Positions 15,872 to 26,551 are shown, numbered from the stretch's first letter. The stretch is 50,284 bases of DNA from Rhodopirellula sp. (GCA_002689655.1 NZHC01000122.1:81108-131391); one strand, 5' to 3'. Numbers and translations are program-made. Notes: a model not told the origin generated them from the sequence alone.

Positions 15872-17368
15872 CTATTTGGTTGCCGTGTAGGCATACCGGT
15901 TTTGAACTTTTGGATCCATCAGGCCTGCCGTATTCCACGGTGCAAGTCCTTCTCGAATCATCGATCGGTAGTCGTTGTTGGGCTGCCGCAAGGCGAGGCA
16001 TGCTTGCCCAGCAAATTCAACAAACTCAGAGTCGTCAGCATTCCACAGGTGGGTCGGGTTTTTCCCTTGTTGGTAGCGTTCTTCGCAGCAAATGGCGCCC
16101 GCAAAATAGACCATGCAAGCCGCAGTGAACCGTTCAAAATCTTCCATTGCCAAGTAGGCAGTACTCACCAGTTCATCAAGAAGTTTGCTCTCTTGGAAAA
16201 AGGATGTTTCGTATTGTTGGACTTTTTGTCTTTGCTCCGTTCCACCCTTGTTTAATATGATTATGTCTAGCAGTCTGTCGACGCCTGCTAACGCATGGGC
16301 GATGCCGGTGCTATGCAACGGGTCTAATGTCATGGCTGCTGTGGGTAGCATGAGATGCCGTTGGCCGAGCAAGGGAGCAACCAATCTTTGCAGTCGACCG
16401 GTCGATTGCACACCCTGCGCAGGTGCGGTTAACGAAGCTGTTGCCATTAATTCAGCGAGTGATGGATAGTCGTGAAAATCATGCGGAAGCGATTGTGGCT
16501 TTATCGTATCTGAGCTGTTGCCGCATCTTGCTTGTTTGAGAGTTTCAGGTCCTATCCACTCGGTGCGACCGACACTCGTGATGCCATTGTTGAAACGCAG
16601 GATCCACAACCATCCATTCTCTAGCAGATGATGTTGAGCCGCGTCATCGGAGTCAAATGGATTTAGCCCGACATTATGCCCAAGTTCCTGAAGCTTTTGT
16701 GACCAAGAACCAACTGCACGATAGTGGCCATAGGTGGTTCGCGTCTGTGTGCGTACGGTATGGGTGAGGTCAGTAGCGTCCAATAGTCTTGCTGATACTG
16801 AGGAAGCACCTGAAGCGTCGACAATCCAGTCACTGTGCAGCGTGGCTTCGCCGGTCTTGCAGATGGATCGCAGCGTAAATGTGCCTGAAATCTCTTGGTC
16901 GATCTGCATAAGTCTGTGACCGAGCAGTTCTTGGACACCGAGATCGACCGATTTTCGAAATAAGAACTGATCGACTTCCTCTCGGTACCAGTGGGTGTCG
17001 GCTACATCATCATTCGCGCTGGCCGTCACCAGCAAACTGCTTTGCCCCAGCATTTCTTCGGAGAAAACTTGTTCGCGGTGGTGCTGGTAGTAGCTGAATC
17101 CACGTTTTCGTCCGCAAGCAATCTCTGGAAATTGTCTCTGCCAGCTGCTCCACGTTGACAGTGCTTCCAAGTAAGGCAGCTGGTAGTTCTTACCCAAACG
17201 TCGAAGGATCATGTCAGCCAGCGGTGTTGAGGATTCACCGATCGCGAAACGTGGGTGGTGCGTGCTATCGATCAACGCCACACGAAGTCCGGATTTTGCT
17301 AGTGCGGCTGAGAGGATTGACCCCGCAAAACCTGCTCCGATGACCGCCACGTCAACCTTGTTTTTCAT
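15872..17368 (-). CDS. FAD-dependent oxidoreductase of the tryptophan-halogenase type
   Basis: A 498-residue flavoprotein. It has the dinucleotide-binding GAGFAGS (residues 11-17), the PRFAIGESSTP segment (39-49) typical of flavin-dependent halogenases and geranylgeranyl-reductase relatives, and the second FAD motif VDASG (183-187). Around 252-266 the sequence GWLWILRFNNGITSVG occupies the place of the halogenase WxWxIP motif but has Leu-Arg where Ile-Pro is expected. A C-terminal helical half includes LDPLHSTGIAHAL, another family segment. Halogenation is thus possible but not supported by the key motif; a monooxygenase or other redox role is equally likely. It is the last gene of a minus-strand run, 57 bases after the radical SAM gene. 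Confidence 0.85.
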   Translation of the reverse strand: MKNKVDVAVIGAGFAGSILSAALAKSGLRVALIDSTHHPRFAIGESSTPLADMILRRLGKNYQLPYLEALSTWSSWQRQFPEIACGRKRGFSYYQHHREQVFSEEMLGQSSLLVTASANDDVADTHWYREEVDQFLFRKSVDLGVQELLGHRLMQIDQEISGTFTLRSICKTGEATLHSDWIVDASGASSVSARLLDATDLTHTVRTQTRTTYGHYRAVGSWSQKLQELGHNVGLNPFDSDDAAQHHLLENGWLWILRFNNGITSVGRTEWIGPETLKQARCGNSSDTIKPQSLPHDFHDYPSLAELMATASLTAPAQGVQSTGRLQRLVAPLLGQRHLMLPTAAMTLDPLHSTGIAHALAGVDRLLDIIILNKGGTEQRQKVQQYETSFFQESKLLDELVSTAYLAMEDFERFTAACMVYFAGAICCEERYQQGKNPTHLWNADDSEFVEFAGQACLALRQPNNDYRSMIREGLAPWNTAGLMDPKVQNRYAYTATK

Positions 17369-17425
17369 ATGCTTCCATCGATTCGATCAGGTTGAATGCG
17401 GGCTCAATTTCATGAGATACCTCTT

Positions 17426-18262
17426 TCAGGCATGCTGGGTCAGGTTGCTCTGCTGAAGACGGGAGTACCCAGTGTCATGGACGGGAACATCCCATAAGTC
17501 CAAGGTGACAACCGCTCGGCCATCAGAATCCTGTAGCAATTTCCCGTGTATTTCAGCGAGTAATGCAGTTGGAAAGTCTGGCAGTTGGTCAGCCCTACCG
17601 CTCCAGCCGTGACCGCTGCGAGCCGGGATGATGCTGACGTGTCTTGCCCCGCAGGCAATCGCATGACGTAGAGATAACCGTGTCCAACGAACTGATTCAA
17701 CCACATCGACCCCGGGAACGCCAAGGATGAGAAACACGCGTAGGTCGACACCCAAATGAGCTATTTCGCTGGCGTAGTGGCTAAAGTCATCACGCGTCAT
17801 CTGCTTTTTCAGGCGGTCAAGCCAGCGTGGTTGAACTGTTTCAAGTCCAACTGCGATCTCGAATCGGCAGGTGATGAGTTTGAGGAATGACCGGAGTCTG
17901 CTTCTTCCAAATTGCGGATGATTTTCTACGATCACGCGATCAAAACGATTGCATCGTTCAGCGATTTCAGAGTAATCATCGGGCGGGATACTTCTCGGGT
18001 CAAAGAAGTTGCCGCTGTTGTAGAGTTTCAGCCACTTAGCCTCGGAATCTTTGATCGCACTATCAATTTGACGGGCGATTGCACCTGACGGTGTAGCTGC
18101 AGGAAGTGTGTTGAGGTGCAGATCGCACATGTTGCAGCCAATGGGGCACCGCGACGCAGTCAGAAACACGGTTGTCGTGCTGACTTCGTTTCCCCCGCCA
18201 TCTGGTTCTGCCTCGTGCAAAACCAGATAAGGTGCGTCTGCCGAAAGTTGCTCGCGATTCAT
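17426..18262 (-). CDS. Radical SAM protein
   Basis: A radical S-adenosylmethionine protein of 278 residues from the ATG at 18262 (294 from a TTG at 18310; neither start has a clear ribosome site). The cluster motif is CPIGCNMC (CxxxCxxC) in the segment FLTASRCPIGCNMCDLH. Following segments are KLYNSGNFFDPRSIP, VIVENHP, IAVGLETVQPRWLDRLKKQM, LGVDLRVFLILGVPG and ISIIPAR-like text; these resemble the Elp3/MiaB-type radical SAM barrel proteins of the archaeosine-synthase neighbourhood, but without an extra C-terminal domain. Substrate unknown. It sits between an ABC-2 permease gene and the halogenase-like flavoprotein, all leftward with short gaps, which suggests an operon. Confidence 0.87.
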   Translation of the reverse strand: MNREQLSADAPYLVLHEAEPDGGGNEVSTTTVFLTASRCPIGCNMCDLHLNTLPAATPSGAIARQIDSAIKDSEAKWLKLYNSGNFFDPRSIPPDDYSEIAERCNRFDRVIVENHPQFGRSRLRSFLKLITCRFEIAVGLETVQPRWLDRLKKQMTRDDFSHYASEIAHLGVDLRVFLILGVPGVDVVESVRWTRLSLRHAIACGARHVSIIPARSGHGWSGRADQLPDFPTALLAEIHGKLLQDSDGRAVVTLDLWDVPVHDTGYSRLQQSNLTQHA

Positions 18263-18332
18263 TGAGTTGTCAGGTGTCGTGGCATGGCTGTCAGGTGCTG
18301 CAATGGTCAAAGCTTCCCATTTTGAAATGGAA

Positions 18333-19970
18333 TCAATCAGACAAACCGAGACGCGCTTTGAGGCGTGTGAGCATGGCTGCAGTCGCGAGTGCCACGATCA
18401 GCAGGCTGAAAATGATATACCCAAAGAAAAGTTTCAGGTTGCCCACGTTTGCTGGTTTTTCATCAAACTCCTGTTTAAGGAACTCATCCAGCGGGATGGC
18501 AAATAAAGCTGCGAATGGACTTGAGATTCCGGTCCATTCCATGGTGGCTATGCTGTCAGGACTAAAATTCAGGATCTGCATGACAGCCACTGCAGCTGGC
18601 GGACCTACGTAAAGCAACAGCAGGATCGTGTACGTCGTTAGCAGGGCGATTGACGTTTTTTCATTGAAAAGTGAACTGGTCAAGGCCACGGTAGCGTTCA
18701 CCAAACACACCAACGTGACGACTACGAACATCGCAATGACTGCTGCCCAGTTACTCCAGAAGGTCATGTTCAAGGCGGTGCCAAGCAGGAGTGGCCAAAG
18801 CAAAAATGATGTGAGCACTGCAGAAATGCGAAATCCAACGATGAATTTTCCCCACAGGATTTGCCATGGCGTTAACGTGGTTGTCAGTAGCAGGTCCAGG
18901 GTTTGACGCTCTCGTTCACTCGTCATGCTGCCGGCCAAAAATACGGGGCCGACCAACATGCTGAAAACCACGACGTAAACGGAAAACCAAGCACATTTTT
19001 CAATCTGCCAAAATAGAAAAATGCCCATCAGTGGAATGGCCAACAGCATGCTGATCTGAATGACCAACCGTAGCATCAAGGTGCCTTGGCTGAAAATTTC
19101 GCTGTGAATTTCTTTGTCATAAACCGGATTCGTGCCATCCGGCATGAGTTGGCGTTTTTTTGGTGGAGCAAACAGGCGATCCGGAAACTGATCAGGCTGA
19201 ATCACAAGGCCGACGGCATCTTCTGCTTCTTTCTCGAGATCGATGACCTCTTTTCCTTCACTGCCAACATCAGGTGGATACAGCATCCGACCAGCGGCGG
19301 CTGAGCACATCAGGATGGTTGCTGTTAAAGCGATGGCAGGGAAAACCAGAAAAGCAATTTGTAATCTCAATTCACCAGCATTGGTCAATGCAGTCCAGCC
19401 AGTGACCGCTCCAATTACCAGTGGCAAAATGACCAAGTAGCTGACAACCAGAGAACTGCTGGTGCGAGAAAAATAACTACTGCAGAAAACGCCAATGGCC
19501 CCAAACAAAATCACCGACACAATGAGGCCAATGTAAGCCGCCAATACCTCGTAAACACTTACGCCACCCAGCGGCAGACAGAGGACAATGATCGGCAGCG
19601 ATGCCATGATCAGCATACCCAAATGGGTCAATGAGGCTACCATTTTTCCCAGCACAATTGCGCCAGGACGTAATGGACTTGCCAGAAGCATTTCATAAGT
19701 CAGGCGTTCTTTTTCACCAGTGATCGCGCCAGCAGCAAAGCTGGGGGCCATCAAGGAGGCAATGACATACTGGCCAAGAAAGAACAGGTCAACCAATTGC
19801 TTGGCTGACTGTGGATTGGTGGTCAGATCCAGGACGGTGTCGGTTGGCCAAGCAAGCAAAACAACGCCGGAAAGCAGCAGCTGATAGGCTGCAAGCAAAA
19901 CGAATGCACGGTTCGTACGCAGGTTGACTAGCAACTCGCGCTGCAGCACCGGATTCTCAAATACGTACAT
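18333..19970 (-). CDS. ABC-2 type permease with two fused, homologous halves
   Basis: A 545-residue polytopic membrane protein. Two copies of an ABC-2 permease half are visible: NPVLQREL (7-13) then GAITGEKERLTYEMLLASPL (81-100) followed by GK (109-110); and NPVYDKEI (281-288) then GSMTSERERQTLDLLLTTTL (347-366) followed by GK (374-375). Each half carries about six hydrophobic segments, and the linker at about 231-280 is hydrophilic and acidic. The ATPase partner is not adjacent, so it must be encoded elsewhere. The gene lies 15 bases after epmB and just upstream of the radical SAM gene. An export function (lipid, peptide or other compound) is inferred from the family only. Confidence 0.9.
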   Translation of the reverse strand: MYVFENPVLQRELLVNLRTNRAFVLLAAYQLLLSGVVLLAWPTDTVLDLTTNPQSAKQLVDLFFLGQYVIASLMAPSFAAGAITGEKERLTYEMLLASPLRPGAIVLGKMVASLTHLGMLIMASLPIIVLCLPLGGVSVYEVLAAYIGLIVSVILFGAIGVFCSSYFSRTSSSLVVSYLVILPLVIGAVTGWTALTNAGELRLQIAFLVFPAIALTATILMCSAAAGRMLYPPDVGSEGKEVIDLEKEAEDAVGLVIQPDQFPDRLFAPPKKRQLMPDGTNPVYDKEIHSEIFSQGTLMLRLVIQISMLLAIPLMGIFLFWQIEKCAWFSVYVVVFSMLVGPVFLAGSMTSERERQTLDLLLTTTLTPWQILWGKFIVGFRISAVLTSFLLWPLLLGTALNMTFWSNWAAVIAMFVVVTLVCLVNATVALTSSLFNEKTSIALLTTYTILLLLYVGPPAAVAVMQILNFSPDSIATMEWTGISSPFAALFAIPLDEFLKQEFDEKPANVGNLKLFFGYIIFSLLIVALATAAMLTRLKARLGLSD

Positions 19971-19985
19971 TGAATTGCCGTTCGA

Positions 19986-21119
19986 CTAGGAGTTGATTTC
20001 GCGGTTCGTGTCCAAAATAGGAGTCTTCGATTTTTCACCGGCTTCTTCATGCACATACTGTGGTATCGCATAGCCAGGTAAGACCGCTCTAAGATTTTCG
20101 ATCATTTTGAGACCAGTCTCGACCGGGACTTCAAAGTGAGCTGCTCCACGCACGCGATCCAGCTGGTGCAAGTAGTATGGCTGAATTCGATGATTGACAA
20201 GGCGACGGCAAAGCTCCGTCAGAATTTCGGTTTGATCGTTTACGCCACGCAGTAAAACTGCTTGATTTAGAACAGGGACACCAGCGTCGATCAGCTGAGC
20301 TGTTCCAGACAAGACGCTCTCGGACAGTTCTTGCGGGTGATTGGCATGAATGACCATCCAAGCAGACAGCCTACTGGAGGATAAGCGTTTTACGAGTTCT
20401 CCGGTGATTCGCTGAGGAATCACAATGGGCATCCGCGAGTGGAGACGCAGCCGCTTCAGGTGTGGAATGCCCTCAAGAGCCGTGATTAATTGGTCCAGTT
20501 TCTCGTCGGTGGTCGTCAGTGGGTCACCTCCGCTGAGGATCACCTCCTCAATGTCCGTGCGCTGCTGCAGGTATTTGATCGAGGGCAACCAGTCGTCCTT
20601 GCGGGATCCGGTTTGCTGATAGGGGAATTCGCGGCGAAAACAGTAGCGGCAGTGAATTCCACAGGCGGAAGTCGTCAAAATCAGGGCTCGGCCTTCGTAC
20701 TTGTGCAGAACACCAGGTGATGCCAGAGCATTCAAATCGCCGACTGGATCGGAGGCAAAGCCTACGTGCTCGACCTCCTCTGCGGTCACCGGAAGAACCT
20801 GTTTCAGTAGTGGGTCGTCCGCATTTCTCGGTTCAATGCGAGCCACGAATTCAAGCGGGGCAAACGTGGGGAAGTTCTGTTCACCCGCCAATTTGCCGTC
20901 TGGCCCCACGCCTTTTGAGGAATCTGGCGGTAAACCCACTGCTTTTCTGAGCTGTTGGCTCGAGCGAATCGCGCGTTTCATCGCTTCCTGCCAATGAACG
21001 GGCTCAGATTCAGTCAATGGCAAAGCGGGCAGTTCACCAGGTTGGTGAAAAGCGGTCGGGACAAACTCGTCGCTTGTCGCTAGAATCTTGCCGGATTGGT
21101 TGGTCGACCCGTTCCGCAT
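19986..21119 (-). CDS. epmB: EF-P beta-lysylation protein (lysine 2,3-aminomutase family)
   Basis: A 377-residue radical SAM/PLP enzyme of the KamA family. The [4Fe-4S] motif CGIHCRYCFRR starts at about residue 153 and is followed by VILSGGDPLTTTDEKL, RLRLHSRMPIVIPQRIT, NHPQEL and PYYLHQLDRVRGAAHFEVP, the last being the PLP/lysine-handling C-terminal part. Length and the HSRMP-type sequence fit EpmB (YjeK), which isomerises lysine to beta-lysine for EF-P modification, better than catabolic lysine 2,3-aminomutase. The divergent neighbour is efp, 66 bases away, which strongly supports this role. The ligase EpmA is not in the window. ATG 21119 is chosen; a TTG at 21131 is possible. Confidence 0.93.
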   Translation of the reverse strand: MRNGSTNQSGKILATSDEFVPTAFHQPGELPALPLTESEPVHWQEAMKRAIRSSQQLRKAVGLPPDSSKGVGPDGKLAGEQNFPTFAPLEFVARIEPRNADDPLLKQVLPVTAEEVEHVGFASDPVGDLNALASPGVLHKYEGRALILTTSACGIHCRYCFRREFPYQQTGSRKDDWLPSIKYLQQRTDIEEVILSGGDPLTTTDEKLDQLITALEGIPHLKRLRLHSRMPIVIPQRITGELVKRLSSSRLSAWMVIHANHPQELSESVLSGTAQLIDAGVPVLNQAVLLRGVNDQTEILTELCRRLVNHRIQPYYLHQLDRVRGAAHFEVPVETGLKMIENLRAVLPGYAIPQYVHEEAGEKSKTPILDTNREINS

Positions 21120-21185
21120 CGCTCGAATCAACGATCATCCCTCTCGTTCTACTTCACTGACTCGTACGACGGAGCCATCTTTTAT

Positions 21186-21755
21186 ATGGCTACTTATAAC
21201 ACAAGCGACTTCCGAAAAGGACTCAAGGTAGAAATTGATGGTGAACCCTACCTGATGACCGAGATGCAATTTGTAAAGCCGGGCAAGGGAAATGCCTTTT
21301 ACAAGTGCAAAATGAAGAATTTGGTACGCGGCACCTCATTGGATCGAACCTACAAAGGTGGCGATTCACTCCAATCAGCGGATGTTGAGACGACAGATGT
21401 GTCGTTTCTCTATCGGCAGGGTGAGGACTACGTGTTCATGCACCAAGAGACTTTTGAACAATATGAAGTCAGTAAGGCCGTTGCCGGAGAGATCTGGAAG
21501 TACCTCAAGGATGGCATGGTTTGCACCATGACCCTGTACAATGGCAATGCGATCATTGTCGAGGCGCCCAACCAGGTGGAACTGGAAGTGGTCGACTGTG
21601 CACCGGGTGCTAAAGGCGATACGGCGACCAATGTCACCAAGCCAGCCAAGGTTGAAACCGAAGCTGAATTTATCGTCCCGGGTTTCATCAAGGTCGGGAA
21701 TGTGATCAAAGTCGACACTCGAAACGGCGAATACGTCGAGCGGGTCAGCAACTGA
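21186..21755 (+). CDS. efp: Translation elongation factor P
   Basis: A 189-residue EF-P that relieves ribosome stalling at polyproline stretches. MATYNTSDFRKGLKVEIDG opens the KOW-like domain I, and the tip loop reads FVKPGKGNAF with Lys34 at exactly the modified position of E. coli EF-P. The C-terminal OB domains end with VPGFIKVGNVIKVDTRNGEYVERV, typical of the family. The ATG at 21186 is preceded by ggag about 11 bases upstream; an open frame from 21096 adds 30 residues that do not belong to the family. The presence of Lys34 and of epmB next door indicates beta-lysylation. Confidence 0.97.
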   Translation: MATYNTSDFRKGLKVEIDGEPYLMTEMQFVKPGKGNAFYKCKMKNLVRGTSLDRTYKGGDSLQSADVETTDVSFLYRQGEDYVFMHQETFEQYEVSKAVAGEIWKYLKDGMVCTMTLYNGNAIIVEAPNQVELEVVDCAPGAKGDTATNVTKPAKVETEAEFIVPGFIKVGNVIKVDTRNGEYVERVSN

Positions 21756-21965
21756 TTTCCCGTCACAGGGTTCGAATACCTGCATGGATGGCTGCTTTCC
21801 GGCCGTTGTTCATGCGGGGCAATCTCGCAGAATATGGATTTGCGGACGCGGTAACCGCGGTCTGGCTACGATACATCTGCGGGATAAAATAATTGGAGCT
21901 TCCGAGCAGTCGCGTGGTTACGGCCAGAATCTCTCGAACCCAACTTTGCTGCCTGCAGTGCAACG

Positions 21966-23315
21966 ATGGTCAATACACTTCTCCTCCCCGAATTACGCGA
22001 GATGCTGGCCGATGAAAATCAGGCTGAGCTGGAGGAGTTCTGTGTAGCTTTGAATCCGGGACGCACCGCCGAATTCATGGAGGGTCTTTCCGATATAGAA
22101 GTCTGGTCAGTGTTGCAGTTCGCTGAACCCGATCGCAGAGCTGAAATCTTTGGTTATTTTCCCGAAGAGCGGCAAGTTGCCATGCTAGAAGTTCAGCAGC
22201 CTGATCAGGTCGCTGAACTGGTAGAGGAGATTCCAGCAGATGATCGTGTCGACCTGATTCAGGAATTGCCTGATGATCGCGTTGATCAGATCATGCCGCT
22301 GCTGCCTCTGGAGGATCGACGAGACATTCAGCGGTTGCAGTCCTACCCGGAAGGCACTGCAGGGGCCTTGATGACCACCGAAGTGGCAATGCTCAGCGAG
22401 AACCTCACCGCTCGAGAGGCGCTCGAGGAACTTGGTCGACAGGCAAGTGAGCTGGAAACAATCTACTATCTCTACGTTGTTGATGAAAATCGCCTGCTCC
22501 GCGGAATCGTTTCGACCCGCCAACTTGTTTCTTCGCTGGTTCGCCCCACGCGGAAGCTTGGCGATATGATGGAGTCGGATCTTGTCGTTGCCACCGCAAG
22601 CGACGATCAGGAAACGGTCGCTCAGGCAGTCGAGAAATATAACCTGTTGGCGATTCCGGTCGTCGACAGTGGGCGTCAGTTATTAGGCATTATCACCCAC
22701 GATGATGTCATCGATGTCGTGCGAGAAGAATTGGCCGAGGATGCACAGCGAATCGCTGCTGTTGCACCACTGGAAGATGAGTATCTGAGAATTGGCCTGT
22801 GGACTCTTTCCTGGAAACGGGGGATCTGGCTTACTATCCTGTTTTTTGCAGCTCTACTTACCGCCTTTGCGTTGCGGCACTATGAGCTTGAATTGGAAAA
22901 GTTCACCTGGCTGGTCTGGTTCATCCCTCTGATTATCAGTGCTGGTGGAAACTCCGGCAGCCAGTCAGCAACCCTTGTCATCACGGCGATGACCAGCGGT
23001 GAAGTCGAATTCCGTGACTGGCCGCGAGTCATGTACCGAGAAGTGCTTGTCTCGTTGACTCTGGGGGGGTTCCTATCGCTGATCGGTTGGCTGGTCGCAA
23101 TTTTCATCGCACCGAACATTCAGGATGCCCTTGTGATTCCCCTGACGCTGTTGTCAGTCATTGTTTGCGGTTGTCTGTGCGGTGGAGCCTTGCCAATTCT
23201 GTTCAAACGATTGGGGCTTGATCCCGCCATGATGAGTAATCCCTTCGTAGCTGGCATCGTTGATATTTTGGGAATTGTGATTTACATCAACATCGCCCGA
23301 TTTGTACTCGGCTAA
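21966..23315 (+). CDS. mgtE: MgtE magnesium transporter
   Basis: A 449-residue Mg2+ channel/transporter of normal family length. The N-terminal domain (about 1-130) is a superhelix of short repeats (for example PDQVAELVEEIPADDRVDLI). Two CBS domains follow (about 130-255), with AGALMTTEVAML, DMMESDLVVATASD and LGIITHDDVIDVV. The C-terminal membrane domain has five hydrophobic segments, with the conserved PLIISAGGNSGSQSATLVI, GLDPAMMSNPFV and GIVDILGIVIYINIAR, which includes the pore-lining Pro/Asp region. Mg2+ gating by the cytosolic domains is known for the family. Transcribed rightwards alone, 210 bases after efp. Confidence 0.97.
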   Translation: MVNTLLLPELREMLADENQAELEEFCVALNPGRTAEFMEGLSDIEVWSVLQFAEPDRRAEIFGYFPEERQVAMLEVQQPDQVAELVEEIPADDRVDLIQELPDDRVDQIMPLLPLEDRRDIQRLQSYPEGTAGALMTTEVAMLSENLTAREALEELGRQASELETIYYLYVVDENRLLRGIVSTRQLVSSLVRPTRKLGDMMESDLVVATASDDQETVAQAVEKYNLLAIPVVDSGRQLLGIITHDDVIDVVREELAEDAQRIAAVAPLEDEYLRIGLWTLSWKRGIWLTILFFAALLTAFALRHYELELEKFTWLVWFIPLIISAGGNSGSQSATLVITAMTSGEVEFRDWPRVMYREVLVSLTLGGFLSLIGWLVAIFIAPNIQDALVIPLTLLSVIVCGCLCGGALPILFKRLGLDPAMMSNPFVAGIVDILGIVIYINIARFVLG

Positions 23316-23652
23316 TCGAGTCTCAAAGTGAGTCGCCGGCTCGTTGGTATGCAGGAATTCACTCGAGCGTGTGGCGAGTCGTTCGCGGTCTTTTTGTTTC
23401 TGGATCGAAGTATCGATAGATTGAAGAAGCAACAGTTTGCCGAATTTGGGCTTCCCCGTCATTTGAGGTCAATCCTGCCCTAGGGCTTCCTTGTGCTATC
23501 TGGGGCATCGCTGCGGCGGCGGAGCTGAGCAGCACAAGTTCCGGGCGTTTTCCGTATGATTCCATTGTCTTGGCAAGTGTTTGCAAGCCACAAAAAAAGG
23601 CGACCAACAAAGTTGGCCGCCTTTCTGTAAGCGTATCCCGTCGAGTCAGGGA
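23316..23652. other. Convergent intergenic region
   Basis: The 337 bases between the ends of mgtE and groEL. The groEL terminator lies at 23592-23624; nothing else convincing is present and no mgtE terminator was recognised. Confidence 0.6.
23592..23624 (-). terminator. Rho-independent terminator of groES-groEL
   Basis: Read on the minus strand: a strong stem formed by aggcggccaac and gttggtcgcct (one mismatch) with a short loop, followed by a run of seven T. It starts about 30 bases after the groEL stop. The mirror side has only three T, so it works mainly for groEL. Confidence 0.9.
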
Positions 23653-25299
<1,647 letters not shown>

Positions 25300-25335
25300 T
25301 CAGTGGGACAAAAATTGCTGTGCGGTCGCTGGGGT

Positions 25336-25653
25336 CTAACCGATGACTGCAAGCACGTCGTCTTCACGCATCAGCAAGTACTCGACGTCGTCGATCTCAA
25401 CCTGCTCTCCTGCGTAACTGCTGAACAGTACGATATCACCATTGCTCAGCTGGCTCTCCGCACGCGAGCCATCGTCAAGCAGACGACCGCTACCCACGGC
25501 AACGACCGTGCCCCGAGCTGGCTTCTCACGAGCAGAGTCAGGAAGAACAATTCCGCCTGCGGTTGTCTCTTCACTCTCGACTCGCTTAACGACGATTCGC
25601 TCACCCATGGGTTGAAGACGAATTTTGGACTGTTTTTTGGTGGCGGTTGCCAT
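25336..25653 (-). CDS. groES: Co-chaperonin GroES
   Basis: A 105-residue 10-kDa lid protein of the GroEL chamber. IRLQPMGERIVVKRVESEETTAGGIVLPDSA covers the N-terminal barrel and the mobile loop (shown here in two parts: IRLQPMGERIVVKRV and EETTAGGIVLPDSA); GTVVAVGSG and DIVLFSSYAG follow, and the end is EYLLMREDDVLAVIG. The ATG at 25653 is chosen; the frame is open to 25806 but the added 51 residues are unlike GroES. First gene of the groES-groEL operon. I looked for a CIRCE element (TTAGCACTC-N9-GAGTGCTAA) upstream and did not find one. Confidence 0.96.
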   Translation of the reverse strand: MATATKKQSKIRLQPMGERIVVKRVESEETTAGGIVLPDSAREKPARGTVVAVGSGRLLDDGSRAESQLSNGDIVLFSSYAGEQVEIDDVEYLLMREDDVLAVIG

Positions 25654-26551
25654 CGGTGGAGTACCTCTCTCTACGAGCGGGAATTTTAGGTCTGTCAGTC
25701 TTATAAAAAATATCGAGGCTGCTCCGTCGAAGTCGCTCCCCAACGCCAATTTGGCATCTGTCGGGTCGAACTGGACGTTCAGCGCACGATTGGCAGTCAT
25801 CTGCAATGTTGTGCTCTCTGTAGCAACCCCCGTGCCATTGATTCAAAATGTTTTGCAAGTCATTGCTATCATTGGGTTTGGTGAAAACTAGCATCTCGGC
25901 TTTCGTCATCGGTTTTCCAAATTGGCAGGCCGTGGCGGAGCCATTCTTGCGGGCGTCAGCCCGCGCGGATCGAGTTGTGGCACCGCGGTGCACCCCTCTG
26001 TTTGCCCATTAGCTCCCACGGTTTGATGTGAATCGGCAGCTCTGGTTGGGCCGCGGGGCACTGCGGGATGGGCGGAATTCCCATTTTCAGAGAACTGCCA
26101 AGATTGGATCTGGATTTCGGGCGAGGTACTAAAAGCTCCTGGGCGGGAGACTTCTGATGTTGGCAGCACAATTCTGATGCGGGGAATCGTTTAGCCTGAT
26201 CAACTGGAGCGGAAATGAGGGAGACTAGGGTGTGCCCGGCGTTTGTCCCAGCGAGTTGTTGGCAGAGCTGTTTGTAAGTGATTTGGCTGGGTTTGTGGCA
26301 AATGAATCAAACGGTTTTGCCGTACACTCACGTGGCGTAATCCACCGCCTGAATTACGACTATCCGCATTGAGCGGTTCCGAATCGTGTCGCTCCGGCTG
26401 ACTGCATTACGAGGCACTGTGGGCATCCCAAGCCTACTTCGGTGTCAGTTGCACCAAAGCCTTGTTCTTTAACCTTGTTCTTTGCCGGAACCAGGCAGCG
26501 GAGCCGATTCGGCTCCAGTTGAGTGGAAAGCTAATCTTTGCACGGGATGCC
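25654..26551. other. 898-base intergenic region, no supported gene
   Basis: Between the leftward tkt and groES genes; it must hold the groES promoter at its left end. A T-rich stretch with tataag (minus strand, near 25700-25710) could be a -10 region but no matching -35 is clear. Small inverted repeats are present at 25746-25756 (gccaa-t-ttggc), 25949-25964 (gcgggc-gtca-gcccgc) and 26500-26516. A direct repeat ccttgttcttt occurs twice at about 26460-26481. Reading frames here look spurious. Confidence 0.5.
26500..26516 (-). terminator. Hairpin downstream of tkt
   Basis: A perfect 8-bp inverted repeat around one central base (ggagccga-t-tcggctcc) lies 36 bases after the tkt stop. There is no T-tract, so termination is a guess from position. 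Confidence 0.35.

Noticed and set aside
21766-21790. A GTTCGAAT motif like a tRNA T-arm just after efp
   Set aside because: Only a 4-bp stem can form, no matching acceptor or anticodon arms lie upstream, and the upstream bases are efp coding sequence.
25654-25910. CIRCE/HrcA operator upstream of groES
   Set aside because: No 9-bp inverted repeat with a 9-base spacer matching the consensus was found on either strand.
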